Source: Acanthamoeba lenticulata (Eukaryota > Discosea > Longamoebia > Acanthamoebidae). Taken from it: a stretch of DNA of 64,000 bases. Location of the stretch: the NCBI GenBank assembly GCA_002179805.1, contig NAVB01000033.1:62001-126000 (forward strand), written 5' to 3'. Shown one piece after another: positions 43,201-54,499 of the stretch (position 1 is the stretch's first letter; each line of letters opens with the position of its first letter). The position numbers were made by a program, and so were the translations under genes. The notes under the pieces were generated by a model, which worked only from the letters and a program-made list of their open reading frames with translations, had not been told where the DNA came from and ran no database searches.

Positions 43201-43249
43201 CTCTGGGTCGTCTTCTACCCGCCCGCTTGGAGTTGTTGGTTTTTCGTGA
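40247..43249 (+). CDS. RFX-type DNA-binding transcription factor (paralogue 2)
   Basis: Model: join(40247..40365, 40604..40727, 40816..41974, 42067..42513, 42621..43249), 825 residues. Exon 1 (MDSSTSLEGNNTSDAA... EAVPHVVAW) ends on a Trp split TG|G. The RFX winged helix spans exons 2-3: LLKKHVYQAYVDFC, NAASFGKIFKRVFPRVQMARL, KGWHYSGLVLK. A linker rich in Ala, Ser, Thr and His follows. The helical C-terminal domain (SWAAFPINPACLK, FDSNEYDVACVLRYG, YYLTVSKQICERIGAVNDENY) matches paralogue 1. The very C-terminus (Ser/Pro-rich) may read into a missed intron, so the last 50 residues are uncertain. XPF starts 98 bases downstream. Confidence 0.88.
42576..42591. promoter_or_regulatory. 16-base palindrome TTGCTGACGTCAGCAA in an intron
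   Basis: A perfect 16-base palindrome sits in the last intron of RFX paralogue 2, about 30 bases before its acceptor. The core TGCTGACGTCAGCA matches the CRE-type Maf recognition element of bZIP factors. It also contains CTGAC, a plausible branch-point sequence, so a splicing role is an equal alternative. Confidence 0.4.
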
Positions 43250-43347
43250 TCTGTTTTGTAGATTCGAAGAAATATTTATTGTGCTACACCACTATTTCTC
43301 TCTTGACGGCTGGACACGATTGACGCCGATTGTGGGTGGAGTGTTTC

Positions 43348-46300
43348 ATGACGGCCTCGTTGAGCTACCACAAGCAAGTCTTTTCAGACTTGGTTGAAGA
43401 AGATGGATTGCTGGTAATGGGGAAAGGTTTAGGGCTGGATCGAATCATCGCCAGCTTCGTGAGGCTTTACTGCGAACCGCAGCGTCTGGTGTTTGTGTTG
43501 AACATGCGCCCGGGCAGCGCAGACCACACGCAGTTGCTGGAGGACCTCCGCATGCTCGACCCGTCGATGAAGCACCCGCCCCGCACCGTCGCCGCCGAAG
43601 ATTCTGCAGATCAAAGGTGGGGCAACATCTGCCAACACATCTTTTGCTTCTTTTCATCTCACGTGACCCATCTCAGAGCGGCGATGTACTTGGAGGGCGG
43701 TGTGATGTTCATGTCCTCGCGCACGCTGGTCGTGGACCTCCTCACCAAGCGCGTGCCGACGCACCTCATCAGCGGCTTCCTCGTCTGCCAGGCCCACCGG
43801 TGCCCGTCCTCTTTGTGCGCCTCGCTGTGGCGCTCATGACTGACTCGCCATGGTGTCTGCGGTGCACAGCGTGACGGAGGCGTCGACCGAAGCTTTCATC
43901 CTCCGTCTCTTCCGCGAGTCCAACAAGGTGCGCGCCCTTCACTTTCTCTTGCAGCGAGCACGGCACCGTGTTGACCCTCTCGAGTCTCGGGATCGTCGCA
44001 CAGACGGGCTTCATCAAGGCCTTCACGGACTACCCCGAGGCGTTGGTCACCGGCTTTTCGCACGTGGAGCGCCTCCTGCGCCTCCTCTACCTCACGCGCA
44101 TCTACCTCTGGCCTCGGTACGCAAACGAGGCCTCTTCTTCTTCCTGTTTGTGCCTCTGCAAGCAAAAGCTCATCAGGCGAGTGAGCAGATTCCATGTTGC
44201 CGTGAGCGAGGCGCTGGAGGCGCACCAGCCGGAAGTGGTGGAGCTGTGCCAGCCTATGACCCCGGCCATGACGCAGCTGCAGGAGGCCATCGTGCAGGTC
44301 ATGGACGCCTGCCTCCAGGAACTCAAAAAGACCAACCAGGTAGGGTCAGTCTCTTCTTCTTTTCATCAAAGGGATGGCGCTGATGTGGCCTGTCTGGACG
44401 TGCAGCTCGATGTGGAGGAACTGACCGTGGAGAACGGCCTGTTCAAGTCCTTCGACACGATTATCAAGCGCCAGCTGGAGAGCATCTGGCACCAAGTGGG
44501 CCCCAAGACGAAGCAGCTCATCGCCGATCTCCGAACCCTCCGTTCCCTACTCACGTACGTCCTTCTTCTCCGGCCAGCAATTGGTCCATTTATTCAGCAC
44601 AAGAGTCAAGAGCGTTGTGGCTGACTTGAATTCCTCCACCAGGTATCTGGTCTCCTACGACTGCGTGACCTACAACCGGTACCTCGAGACGCTGCGCACC
44701 CACGAGTTTGGCCAGTACTCGGTCTGGCTCTTCCTGCCGGCTGCCAACCGTATCTTCACAGTGCGCCTCTGCCCTTACCTTGATCGCCGCGGCTAGCGGT
44801 CCCACCACCTAATTGTTGTTGTTACCAACAGCTGGCACGGAGTCGTGTGTGCATCGGCCGGAAGGTCACCCGCAAGCGTCGGATCGTCTCGGCGATACCA
44901 CCGCCGCGCAGTCGCGACTCAACAACGGCAACGACTACAACGACGACACCATCATCGTCAACAACAACAACAACAACAACGGGAGCTGCGGCAGAGAGGC
45001 AGGGCGAGGGCGGTGGAGAGAGCCCAGAGCAGCAGACGTATGATGACGCCCGATCGCCGACCAAGCGAGTCAGACGCGAGACTTCAGCGGACAGCGACAA
45101 GAGCGGGTACGACGGCGACGTTGACGACGAAAATGACGAAGAAGAGAAGAAGACGCACGAGGACAAGCAAGGAAAGGAGGAGGAGGAGGAGGAGGTAGTG
45201 GAAGACAAAGAAAAGGAAAACGAGAAGGAGAAAGAGCGGTACGAGATGGTAGAGGAGACCGTGCAAACGCCCGTGCTCGAGGAGAACACCAAGTGGCACC
45301 TGCTGTCCGACGTGCTGCGTGAAATCGAAGCCCTCCAGCAGCAGCAGGCCTCGGCCGGCCCCACGTTGATCGTTTCCAAAGACGAGCGCACGTGCATGCA
45401 GCTCCAGGAGTACCTCGCCCTCGGCGGCAAGCGCATGTGCGCCCCTCCCCCCACTTTATTTTGATTATCTTTTGGCTTATTATTTCAATTTTTACAATAA
45501 ACTAAAATACAACAAAATAACATGAAATAAATGTAAAATACTCAATAGCGGTGGTGGTGCAGGCTCGAGCGGCTGTTCGAGGTTGACTCGATGAACAAGA
45601 CTTTTTACAGCCGACCCACTACGGCCGCCGAGAAGCTCAAGTTCCAACTACACAACAACAAGCGCCGTTCGTTTCCTCTCTCACATCCCTCTCCCCTGAT
45701 AAACATCGACGCTCACACGACAGGTGCAGGGCGAGGTGCTGCCAAGGCCGGCGAGGGCGGAGGCAGCACGCAGCGGGCGACGTGCGGTCTGAGCCACGCC
45801 TCTGTTACCGAACTCACGGCCGTGCATCTCAGTCTCGCCGAGCAACAGAAGCAACAGCAGAAGCAGCAAAACCGCAAGTCTCTGCTCGGCGATCAGGAAG
45901 AGGCACGGGCGGACGGTGAGGACGACGGTGAGGACGACTATGATGATGACGACGACGAGAACGGCGCGTCTCTGATGGAGGCCGAGCTGTCGCAGCACGC
46001 GATACTCGACCAGGCCACGTCGCTCCACCAGCGTAGCGCGCTCTGGAGTGATGACTTTGTGTTGGCAGCCAACCTTGAGGGCATCGAGCTCCTCGCGGGA
46101 CCACCGCCGCCACCAGCCTCGAAGCAGCGCCAGAGGAGGCGAATGACGGTGGTGATCCACCCGCTCGAGGGCGTGGTCACGCATCGACAGCTGCTGGAGG
46201 ACATGCGCCCGACGTGCGTCGTCATCTACGACGCCATCGACGTGCGGTTCGTGCGCGAGCTCGAGGCCCACAAGGCGCGACACCCGGGCCGGCCGCTGCG

Positions 46301-47673
46301 CGTCTACTTTCTGACCTACGCCGACTCGATCGAGGAGCAGCGCTACCTCTCGGCCCTCCGCAAGGAGAAGGAGGCCTTTGAGCGCCTCATCCACCAGAAA
46401 GCCGTTCGTGCCCCTCATCCCACGAGTGCTGACGTGGCCTCCGCTGAGATGTAGCTGTTGCTAATGCTGATGCTGATGTGGACGTCTCTATACTGCAGAC
46501 GATGACAGTGGTCAAGGGCCAGGACGGAAAGACTGAGTGGCGCGAGGAGGAGCTGGGCCTGGGCGAGGACGAGGCCTACAATGCGCGCAAGGGCCGGCGG
46601 ATTGTGCCGCGCGAAAAGGGCCGCGTTCTGGTCGACTACCGCGAGTTCCGGAGCACTCTGCCCTCCTTCCTCCACCAGCGCGGATTCGAGGTCGGCCTTG
46701 GCTCTCTTACATACGCGCGCAGTCAGACAGCGACGCGGTATGGCTCACCCTGTGGCGGATGCATGAGTGCAGGTGGTGCCGTGCCACTTGGAGGTGGGCG
46801 ACTACATTCTGACGCCCGATGTGTGCGTCGAGCGGAAGAGCATCCCCGATCTCATCGGCTCCTTCCAGTCTGGGCGCCTGTGCGTCCTGCTTCCATGCTT
46901 TGTTCTAGGTTTCTTTTTTCATATTTTAACTTGATTATTTCACCTTTTTTTTGCGTCACTTGAGGACAGGTTTAACCAAACCGAGGCCATGATGCGACGA
47001 TTCAAGATCTACGCGCTGCTCATCGAGTTCGACCCCGAGAAGCCCTTCCGTCTGACGGTACACCTTGCGCCCGTTTTCTCCTCTCATCGTCCTCGCTTCT
47101 GTGCAGCTCATCCTGTGTATCGTCACACCGGGGACCAGTCCGACTCCGAGCTGGGGGAGGAGATTCGGGCGACGAGCTTGTCGTCCAAACTTGCCCTCCT
47201 CACGCTCCACTTCCCGCGCCTGCGGCTCATGTGGTGCCGCTCCCCGCACGTCACCGCCGAGATGTTCGACCTGCTCAAGGTGCGTGTGCGTTGTGTGACC
47301 ACTGCGTAAACGCACCAGAGGCTGACTCACCCCCCCCCCCCCGCATGCAATCGCGCAGCGAGACAACCCGGTTCAGCCGGACCCGGCCACCGTCAATGCG
47401 TCGATCGGCGAAGGCGTGGAAGACCAGTCCTCTCTCGCGCCCATGGTATGTTTCTGCCTTGCAGTGGTCTGCAAAATATCGGGAACCAACTGGCGCGAGC
47501 TGCAGGATGTGTTGCGCCGGCTGCCGGGCGTGACGGAGCAGAACATCGCTAACGTGCAGCGCAACGTGACCAACCTGTTTGAACTGGCCCGCATGAGCGT
47601 GGCTGAACTCACGCCGCTCCTTGGCTCAGCTGGCGCGCAGGCTCTCCACCGCTTCTTCCGCCACGAAAGGTGA
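43348..47673 (+). CDS. ERCC4: XPF/ERCC4 structure-specific DNA repair endonuclease
   Basis: Model in 16 exons: join(43348..43616, 43677..43799, 43870..43927, 44004..44116, 44177..44339, 44406..44554, 44643..44760, 44832..45436, 45563..45666, 45724..46403, 46499..46690, 46773..46879, 46970..47057, 47139..47279, 47359..47445, 47506..47673), 1,054 residues. The N-terminal helicase-like part starts with [19 protein letters not shown] and includes [19 protein letters not shown] and [14 protein letters not shown]. An acidic Glu/Lys insertion follows. The nuclease core is [19 protein letters not shown], carrying the ERKxxxD catalytic motif, then SFQSGRLFNQTEAM and [15 protein letters not shown]. The C-terminus has helix-hairpin-helix repeats ([15 protein letters not shown]), the usual ERCC1 interface. 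It cuts 5' of bulky lesions in nucleotide excision repair. Confidence 0.95.
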
Positions 47674-47791
47674 AAGGTGAAAGGTGAAACGAAACGAAAC
47701 GAAAAACAATTCAAAAGTCCAAAATCTATTGCCGATTGATTGTGTACAAATTGATTGAATGAGTACAAATGTGTGTACAAATGGAGCGCAA

Positions 47792-48772
47792 TTACAAGAG
47801 CAAACGCAGAGGCTGCATGAAGGCGCGACGAAGAGCTCGCCGGGTGCCGACGTAGACGTTGGGGACGAAAGAATTGGCGTTGAGAGCCCAAAGGCCGCCC
47901 ACGTAGCCACCAAGCACGTGAGGCCAGGCTGAAGCAGGCTTCGCCACACGAAGATTGACGCCCACATGCTTGAAGCCGAGAAATCCGGGGGCGACCATGG
48001 TGACGATGTCGATGTCGTTTTCGGCCACACGCAGCGTGCGTGCGCCAAGGAGGCTGTCGAAGTAGGTTGCTGCTGTGGTGCTGAGGGCGCGGGGCGAGCC
48101 AAACGTAATCATCCGCATCCGCGAGATGAAATCGTTCGCCTGCTTGGAATCAGCCTCAAGCTGCACCAAATGGACGAACTTGAGGGCAGCCAAAGTCGCG
48201 AGGGCACCACCAAGGCTGTGGCCGGTGAGGGTAATGTTGAAATCGGCCAGGGCATAGCCACGTCGGGCAGCCAGCTTACGGAGGTGGGTCTCAACAATGG
48301 GCCACGAATCGAGGAAGGCAAGAGCAAATCCACGATGGGCAAACGAATCGGTCGGGAGGAAGTCGAGTTGCTTGGGCAAGGTATTCAGATCGGTGACCAA
48401 GAGGTCGTAGCGATCTTCAGTGCCACGATACGCGAGGGTGACTTGCTTGCCCTTGGCACGGATGAAACCAGCCGAGGCAAACGAGTCGAAAGGAATAAAG
48501 ATCTCTTCATCGTTGGAGCAATCTTCCAGGAGGGCGTGCTCATAGGCAAGAGCAGCCTCAGCAGCGAAGGAAAGAGTCTCCTCATGGGAGAAGGTGGCCA
48601 CGTCCTCGAACTCGGGAGCAGCCACAAAGATGAAGGAGGCAGCCACATCTTCGACAGAAGTGGTCAAGCGAAGAGAAGAGGTAACCGTTGAAAGGGTCTC
48701 AGGAAGGGTCGAAGGTGTTGTGGTAGTCGAGAAGCCGAAAAGGTGGTTTGCGAGGGTCTTGAAGAAGTTCAT
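47792..48772 (-). CDS. Class 3 (fungal-type) lipase
   Basis: Single-exon frame, 326 residues from MNFFKTLANHLFGF. The nucleophile motif is ITLTGHSLGGALATLAALKF, with the oxyanion region VTLAYRGTEDRYD. FGSPRAL, the acid motif NDIDIVTMVAP and the His in GFKHVG complete the usual triad. Class 3 lipases hydrolyse acylglycerols or phospholipids. No clear signal peptide is seen with this start; the frame is open upstream to 49249, where other Met codons exist, but the upstream text is not protein-like. The lack of introns is unusual for the window. It is convergent with XPF, 118 bases apart. Confidence 0.9.
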   Translation of the reverse strand: MNFFKTLANHLFGFSTTTTPSTLPETLSTVTSSLRLTTSVEDVAASFIFVAAPEFEDVATFSHEETLSFAAEAALAYEHALLEDCSNDEEIFIPFDSFASAGFIRAKGKQVTLAYRGTEDRYDLLVTDLNTLPKQLDFLPTDSFAHRGFALAFLDSWPIVETHLRKLAARRGYALADFNITLTGHSLGGALATLAALKFVHLVQLEADSKQANDFISRMRMITFGSPRALSTTAATYFDSLLGARTLRVAENDIDIVTMVAPGFLGFKHVGVNLRVAKPASAWPHVLGGYVGGLWALNANSFVPNVYVGTRRALRRAFMQPLRLLL

Positions 48773-49109
48773 GGTGTTGTCGTAGGTGTGTCTGGAGAGT
48801 CTTGTGGTCTGTAACGGTTGTAGGTTGTAATGAGAATGACTGCTCACAACCTTACGAGAAAGGCCTGCCCAGACAGCAGGAAAAATTGGAGATTCTTGAA
48901 GACAAGTGATTGGTACAGCGCGTGTTTCAAAGGAGTTACGGTGGAGCGTCGACAAGGCATGCAACGTCATCTGCAGCGACAAATTTCTGGAATGTGAACG
49001 TTCTTTCTTCCCAATGGCTTCCGCTGGTTCCTCTTCCTCTTGTGAAGTCTTCCACCCTGCTACAAGAACAGACGCTTCTTGAAGAGTGAGCACCCATTGC
49101 ATCACCAAT
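48773..49109. other. Intergenic region between lipase and CBS gene
   Basis: A 337-base gap on the minus strand between the CBS-gene stop and the lipase start. No gene is supported; it likely carries the lipase promoter. Confidence 0.35.
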
Positions 49110-50569
49110 TTATTGGGGAGGCTGAAGCGATTGGCTGCTACACTCGTTGGCCGCCCCAACGCTCTCCAGCTCAGCCGGGTGTTGTGCAGGTGTCTTGAAG
49201 TCGTAGGGCGAGAACTTGCACAGGAGGTCGGACAGGGAGATAAGCCCAACCGGTCGTCCAGCGTTGTCGGTCACCCACACCCTGTGGACTTTATGCGCCA
49301 CCACACTTCCTGCGCTCACACACGTCCATCAATAGAGGGCTTTTCGTTCTCACGCTACTTGTGTCGCAGCGTACTTAGAACGTCGGCCAGCGTGGCGTCG
49401 GGCGCACATGTGATCGGGTACAACCTGTGGCTCAACTGCTCCCCATACATGGCTGGGACATGCGCACGTCAACAACAAGAAGCACAACTGTTCAGTTGTT
49501 TGCGCAACGTGCAAGAACGCTTGGGTGAGAGCGGGTACGCACCAGTGAGGAAGTCCCGGACAGGCAGGAGAAGCAGCTTCAACCGATCTGGCGCCATTCC
49601 ACGAAGGTCTGATGCTGACAGATTGAAGACCAGCCGGCCCGTGGACTGCTCGCATATGCCTGTGCGTGAGGGCTCAACTCGTAAGCGTCATACAGATACG
49701 AGCTGTGGGACTGCTCAATCATCAGTACCAATGCAGTTCAAGTCGCGCTGGGTCATGCGCCGAAACGCCTGGAGAACCGTGAGGCTGCCATCGTCCGCCA
49801 GACAGAGAAGGTCCGCTGAGCCTTGCACGAGTCCTGCCTCAACCACTGGACGACTCAGCAGGGCGGAGTCGAGCTGGGCTTGATGCTCCGCCAGGAATCG
49901 CACAACGTCTGTCTGCGTCAACAGGCGGTAGTTCTCTGGGCCCGAGCCGCCGCCAGACAAGCGGACCAACGCGCTGCGAGCACCGCCAGAGTCACGTTTT
50001 GCCCATGGAGAAGGGTTCGAGAAGGGGGGGGGGGAAGTACCGGTGATAGCCCTTGGAGAAGGGTTCAAGCACATCGTAGACCGAGTCATTGGCGTCAAAG
50101 ACGCAGAAGTTTCGCGTTTCGGCTGCCCAACCACCCCAGCCCCACCGTGAGCCAAAGAGGAAGCAACATGTTGCACCTGAGATGAGGACGTCAGCGATGG
50201 GGCGGTCGGCAAACTGGAGTCGTGGAACGAGCTCGAGTTCAGTCGAAGGTGACTTTGCTTCATCAATCTTGGATGAAGCCAGGTCGACGCTGCCCCACAC
50301 GATGAAGAGCGCAATGTCCGCCACATTGGCGATGCCCACGAACTCGTTGGACTGGTGCATAAGGATGAGAAAGCAGGAGTCGTTGTCAAAGAAGCAAGGA
50401 AGGGAAGTACCTGCTTGTCAAAGACAGGAACCGAGAGGATGTTGTGGTGACGCAGCTCTTCGCATACTTGTGCGATGGGGGTGGAGGGTTGAACACAAAC
50501 CAGGGCCAACTTGTCCTGTACGAGCTGGCCTACCTTCGCTTCCTGCAACAACCTTCGTTGGGCTTCCAT
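49110..50569 (-). CDS. Four-CBS-domain protein (AMPK gamma-like architecture)
   Basis: Model: complement(join(49110..49309, 49375..49452, 49543..49659, 49729..49973, 50041..50122, 50177..50351, 50411..50569)), 351 residues, all phases consistent. Four CBS motifs can be followed: VQPSTPIAQVCEELRHHNIL with NEFVGIANVADIALFIV; FDANDSVYDVLEPFSKG with YRLLTQTDVVRFLAEH; LTVLQAFRRMTQRDL with LVFNLSASDLRGM; and CAPDATLADVLRSVVAHKV with GRPVGLISLSDLLCKF. Two Bateman modules of this sort bind adenine nucleotides in AMPK gamma subunits. Without ligand residues confirmed, a nucleotide-sensing or regulatory role is inference. The start at MEAQRRLLQEAKVGQL is the first good Met. Confidence 0.85.
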
Positions 50570-50884
50570 CTTGCGCGTATAGCTTGTTTCGGCAGTGTTG
50601 TCACCGCACAAAGAACCAATGTAGTCTGCCTCTTGTCGAGATCTCGAAGAACTTTTACCACGGAATGTGAAGCTTGCATGAAGAAGCTCCACGGTGAGGA
50701 GGCCAGCTAGGAACTATTCGAACGTGGGCCGGAGCTGATGGGAACTACAGTTTATGTCTGGTAAAGTACAGAGGAGGCTATGGACAAGTTGTTGTTGGTT
50801 TTAAGATACAAGAAGGCATTTGGTGCTGCGATGCGTGTCTGCTATCGGAACGGCGCAGGCCTGGCCGACTGGGTGGATCACGTT
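50570..50884. other. Intergenic region upstream of the CBS gene
   Basis: A 315-base gap between two minus-strand genes. It holds the likely CBS-gene promoter; no coding region is supported. Confidence 0.35.
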
Positions 50885-51196
50885 TTAACGGTCGGCCGTC
50901 AAAACGTCCGGGTGCGCGGCGAAGAGTGCCTCCAGGGCCTCAACCTGGGCGCTATCACGACGCTGCTTGATGCCACGCTCGGCGAAGAGCGCGCGGGGCG
51001 ACCGGACGTAGGAGGTCTTGGCGCCGGTGGCGAACGGGAGCTCGTCGGCAGTGTGCTCGGATGAAAGCTTCTGCTCCCACTTGTTGAGCGCTTTTTCGAG
51101 GCGCTTGGCCTCGGCCGCTTTAGCGGGATCCTCGGCGGGCTGCTGCTCGACCTTGGAGTAGGAGTTGTTGCTGTTGCGGAGCGAAGGAAGCCTCAT
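50885..51196 (-). CDS. Small intronless hypothetical protein (103 residues)
   Basis: Open frame from an ATG at 51194-51196 to a TAA/TGA-type stop at 50885. It begins MRLPSLRNSNNSYSKVEQ and has a helical, charged middle (AKAAEAKRLEKALNKWEQKL), then KTSYVRSPRALFAERGIKQR and EALEALFAAHPDVLTADR. The composition is coding-like and the length of repeat-free frame is reasonable, but I recognise no family. Small helical stress or regulatory proteins look like this; that is a guess. Confidence 0.55.
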   Translation of the reverse strand: MRLPSLRNSNNSYSKVEQQPAEDPAKAAEAKRLEKALNKWEQKLSSEHTADELPFATGAKTSYVRSPRALFAERGIKQRRDSAQVEALEALFAAHPDVLTADR

Positions 51197-52021
51197 TGTG
51201 TAAGTGTAGTAGAAGTGTTGAGAGAGTGTTGTGGAGTGAGAGGTCCTTGGCGAGCGCTGCTCTTGTTGGTTGTTGTGAGTGTGCTAGTGTGTACTGAAGT
51301 GCAGACTCAGCGCGAGGGCCTTTTAAGCTGGGCCAGCCACAGTATCCACTCGGAGTAGTGAGTTGCTCCCTCTCCCCAGGTGGAGCTCTTCTCAGCGAGT
51401 CTCCTGGCTCACGCTGAGCGGTCCAGTTACGGCCAATGCCTGCGCGGGGGCTCAGTGTGGGCTATTTGTGGTGGCCATTTTAGTGTTGTTCTCCGTCCAG
51501 CACAAAGCAACAAGCCAGGTGGCTGAACTTGGCGTAGGCATTCCACGCAGGGAGTCCGTTAGGCAGCCAACATTCTTCAAATTTCCGTTTCGTCGGAGCC
51601 AACGCAGGCTATTGGATGTAATGTGATAAAAGAAAGTTCATGTCATAAAGCAATGTTGCCTTGCAGACCGCTCTTAACGGTCCCCTACAAACTGGCGCGA
51701 AAGAGTTCGAGCCGCTTGTCTGTGTGCAGATTCCAGAGGCACCGCCTTGTGGCGGTTTCCCCAGCGAAGTTGCTGTCTTCAACGGCACTACCTGCTTGGG
51801 GGGTGGGAGCCTCCACAACAACGTCAAGCCAAAAAAAGGCTTCGCACGGGACGCCCCTCAGGAGAAGATCTCCGTAGCAACTCATTGTAAAGGTGAACCG
51901 GTTGTCGCATGTACGGATTGGACAACATTTATCCCAGGCAACTGCTTCGCCACAACTAGTTACCAATTCATTTACAGTAAACGTACATCCTTGTCTCTTT
52001 GAGAGGGGGAGGGGGGAGTGG
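51197..52021. other. 825-base gap with a doubtful plus-strand coding piece
   Basis: An open plus-strand frame from about 51661 to 52002 follows a good acceptor (TTGCCTTGCAG) and encodes a Cys- and Gly-containing stretch (FNGTTCLGGGSLHNN, TDWTTFIPGNCF) that looks like a secreted domain. No in-frame start or upstream exon was found. Further upstream, 51450-51530 codes a hydrophobic stretch (CGLFVVAILVLF) that could be a signal sequence, also without ATG. These may be two exons of a small secreted-protein gene or chance frames. Confidence 0.3.
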
Positions 52022-54206
52022 TCAGTCGTCCGCGGGAGCGGCCAGGTCAGGTCGGTTGGTCCACACATGGAGGAGGCCGGCCTTGGTGCCCGTGTAGAGC
52101 TCGTTACGGGCATCGCAGAAGTGGAGCGCGGTCACGTTGTCCATCGCCCGCGCTCGCGTCCGCTCATCGCGCGTGTCGTCTCCCCCGCCGAGCTTGGCTA
52201 CGCAGCGCCCGCTTACCACGTCCGACACGTTGATCGTTCCTACAGACACGTCCAAGAAGAAGAAGAAGAGGAGGAAGAGGAAGAAGTCAACATCAACATC
52301 TTCATGAAGAAAAGGAGTCGTCCGCGTACCCTCGTCAAAGAAGCCCCCGCTTGCACAGAGCGAGATGATGAGGTCCTGGCGCGGTGTCACGTGAATGACG
52401 TTCGTGCCCCAGAGTAGGTGGTCCTCCAGTCTTGATCACGCACGACAGGACGTCGCGTTCAGTCAGCGAATCAACAACAACAACAACAAGAAATACGAAT
52501 AACAAGGCTCTCTTCAAGGCATGCAACATCAACGCACTTGCTGACGAGGCGGCCGTGGAGATCCCACACGGAGACGAGGCCGTGACGTATGGTGAGGAAG
52601 AGGCGCCGCTCGTGGAGGAAGATGAACCCGGCAGGCTTGTCCAACTGAGTCGAGGCCTCGGCTGCTGCTTCTGTCACCTCCCCAGTGTGGGACTGCAATG
52701 CAGGGCATAAATCGCATGAAATAAACTTTTAAAATGGTACATGACTAGAAAGGGGAAGACCTACGTCAAAGATGTAGAGCGGAGTGCCCTCCTGCTTGAT
52801 GAAGATCTTATGGAGGAACAGCTCTGCGAACTCGATTGGCCGCCCCTCTTGCAGGCGATGCCGATATCGGCTCCGCTCCTGTTGTTGTTGTTGTTGGTGT
52901 TGTTGTAAGTGGAATGCAGGAATCCAGGTGGTGGATAAGCTGGCGGGAGCCAGACCTGACCCGAGTGGGCGCACAGCACACGTAAGGTGATGTCCCTCGT
53001 AGTGGGCTCAGAGATCAACAGCATCAGCCCTGCCCTGTCGTCGTCAAGAGTTCTTCAAAATTAGAATTCATCATTATTAAGAGAAGAGGCAAGAAGACGC
53101 ACGAGCTCTTGATCTCGGAAATGCCAGTGCCGTTCATGGTATAGAGGAGTTCGTAGTTCCTCAGCTCCCAGACTTTGTACGTCCTGGTAGTAATGAAAAT
53201 TAAGTAGAGATGAGCTGCTCCCTCTGTAAGACTCGATTGTGTCACCGGTTCGTACCGTGTCGTCGCCGAAAAGGTGATCACGTGATCTGGCGCAGCGACC
53301 GACAGAATGAGTCCTGATTGGGTACATGCATGGTGCAGAGAGCGTCTGTCTTTCAACACGTACCATTGATTTCATCAAACTCGATGAAGCCGGGCCAGCT
53401 CAGCGCCTCTTCTGCAAACAGTTCTGTTTCATGTTGAATTAGTGGTGTTGCGTGCAGCTTCAAAGCGGTGCTCGTACCGAGCCACTCGGACAAGCGGTTG
53501 CGTTGTATGTAACTGCACGTGTGGAAGGGTTGCCCGTGAGTAGAGATCAAGAAAGTGGGCCACTGCATTGCTGAAGAACAACATGAGATGTGGCCACGTA
53601 CGGAATGGGTAAAGAGCGGCAGCGGAGGGAGCTGTAGCCGTCGTCCTTGTTCACTGGTGGGCGCAGGTGAGGAAGAAGAGGTAAGCTCCACACGCCTGCC
53701 CGCACGGGGGAGATGGTACCTGACACTAAGACGAGGCTATTGTTCAGACAGTTGAAGAATATGGATCGGATGACCTCGTCCGGCGAAGAGTTCAGTCGGT
53801 AATATGAAGAAGCTGTGAAAGTCGAAGAAGGGGATCCTTATCAACAACTTCAAGAAACAAATCGAGGCGCCTGGGAGGGGAGGCAGTTACCAGGATGGTG
53901 ACTGTAGGCGAAGCAGGCACCAGCCTTATTGAGCACGAATATGAATTGAGGGGAAGCCAAAATCTCAACAACCTTCAAGGAGGTCTCACGTTCTGGTGGC
54001 TCGAGATCGTGGGCAGCAACCCTTGCACCATTGACGATGATTTCTCGAACAAGGCCGAACCCAGCAAATCGCTCACGCCGAAAATCGGCCTTGAATGAAG
54101 GAGTGAGCTGTCTTGAGTCTAGCCGCCTGCAGAGATTGCGCTGAGGCTTCCCGTCGCCAAGAAGCTGCTTGGGTCGTTTCCTCTTCCCTGTTACGCGCTT
54201 CTTCAT
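52022..54206 (-). CDS. Conserved WD40-like protein of plants and protists
   Basis: Model in 12 exons: complement(join(52022..52239, 52330..52430, 52538..52692, 52765..52878, 52956..53034, 53103..53183, 53256..53286, 53364..53423, 53478..53512, 53602..53653, 53720..53812, 53891..54206)), 444 residues, every phase consistent. The basic N-terminus (MKKRVTGKRKRPKQLLG) suggests nuclear import. Blade-like segments include SSPDEVIRSIFFNCLNNSLV, ALSWPGFIEFDEING, YKVWELRNYELLYTM, AGLMLLISE, FLHKIFIKQEGTPLYIFD, LFLTIRHGLVSVWDLHGRLV and NELYTGTKAGLLHVW. From memory the order of blocks matches a plant WD40-type protein without an assigned role. Several exons are only 31-60 bases. Confidence 0.8.
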
Positions 54207-54499
54207 CTTGCCTGCCTACCTGCAACTGGAGTCAGCCGTTTGTGCATTTGATCCATGTGGCCAGAGCAGATTGAATCACGTGGCAATCTCACCTCCGTTC
54301 AGAAGAAAACACCACAGAGAAAGGACGCAAGAAACCCTCCCTAGCCGTTAAGCTGTCGTCTTGTTGCTTGTTTGCTGCTCACGCTCTGCACAACCTCTAA
54401 CGGTCGCTTCAGCAGTTTGAAAAAAGAAAAGAAACAATTTTCTCTCCAAGTGCTTTTATTTGTTGGTGCATAAAAGTTGGACAAGTCCTATGGTGGGTA

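Noticed and set aside
43087..43249. Joining RFX paralogue 2 and XPF into one gene
   Set aside because: XPF has its own ATG and conserved N-terminus at 43348, and a stop closes the RFX frame at 43249.
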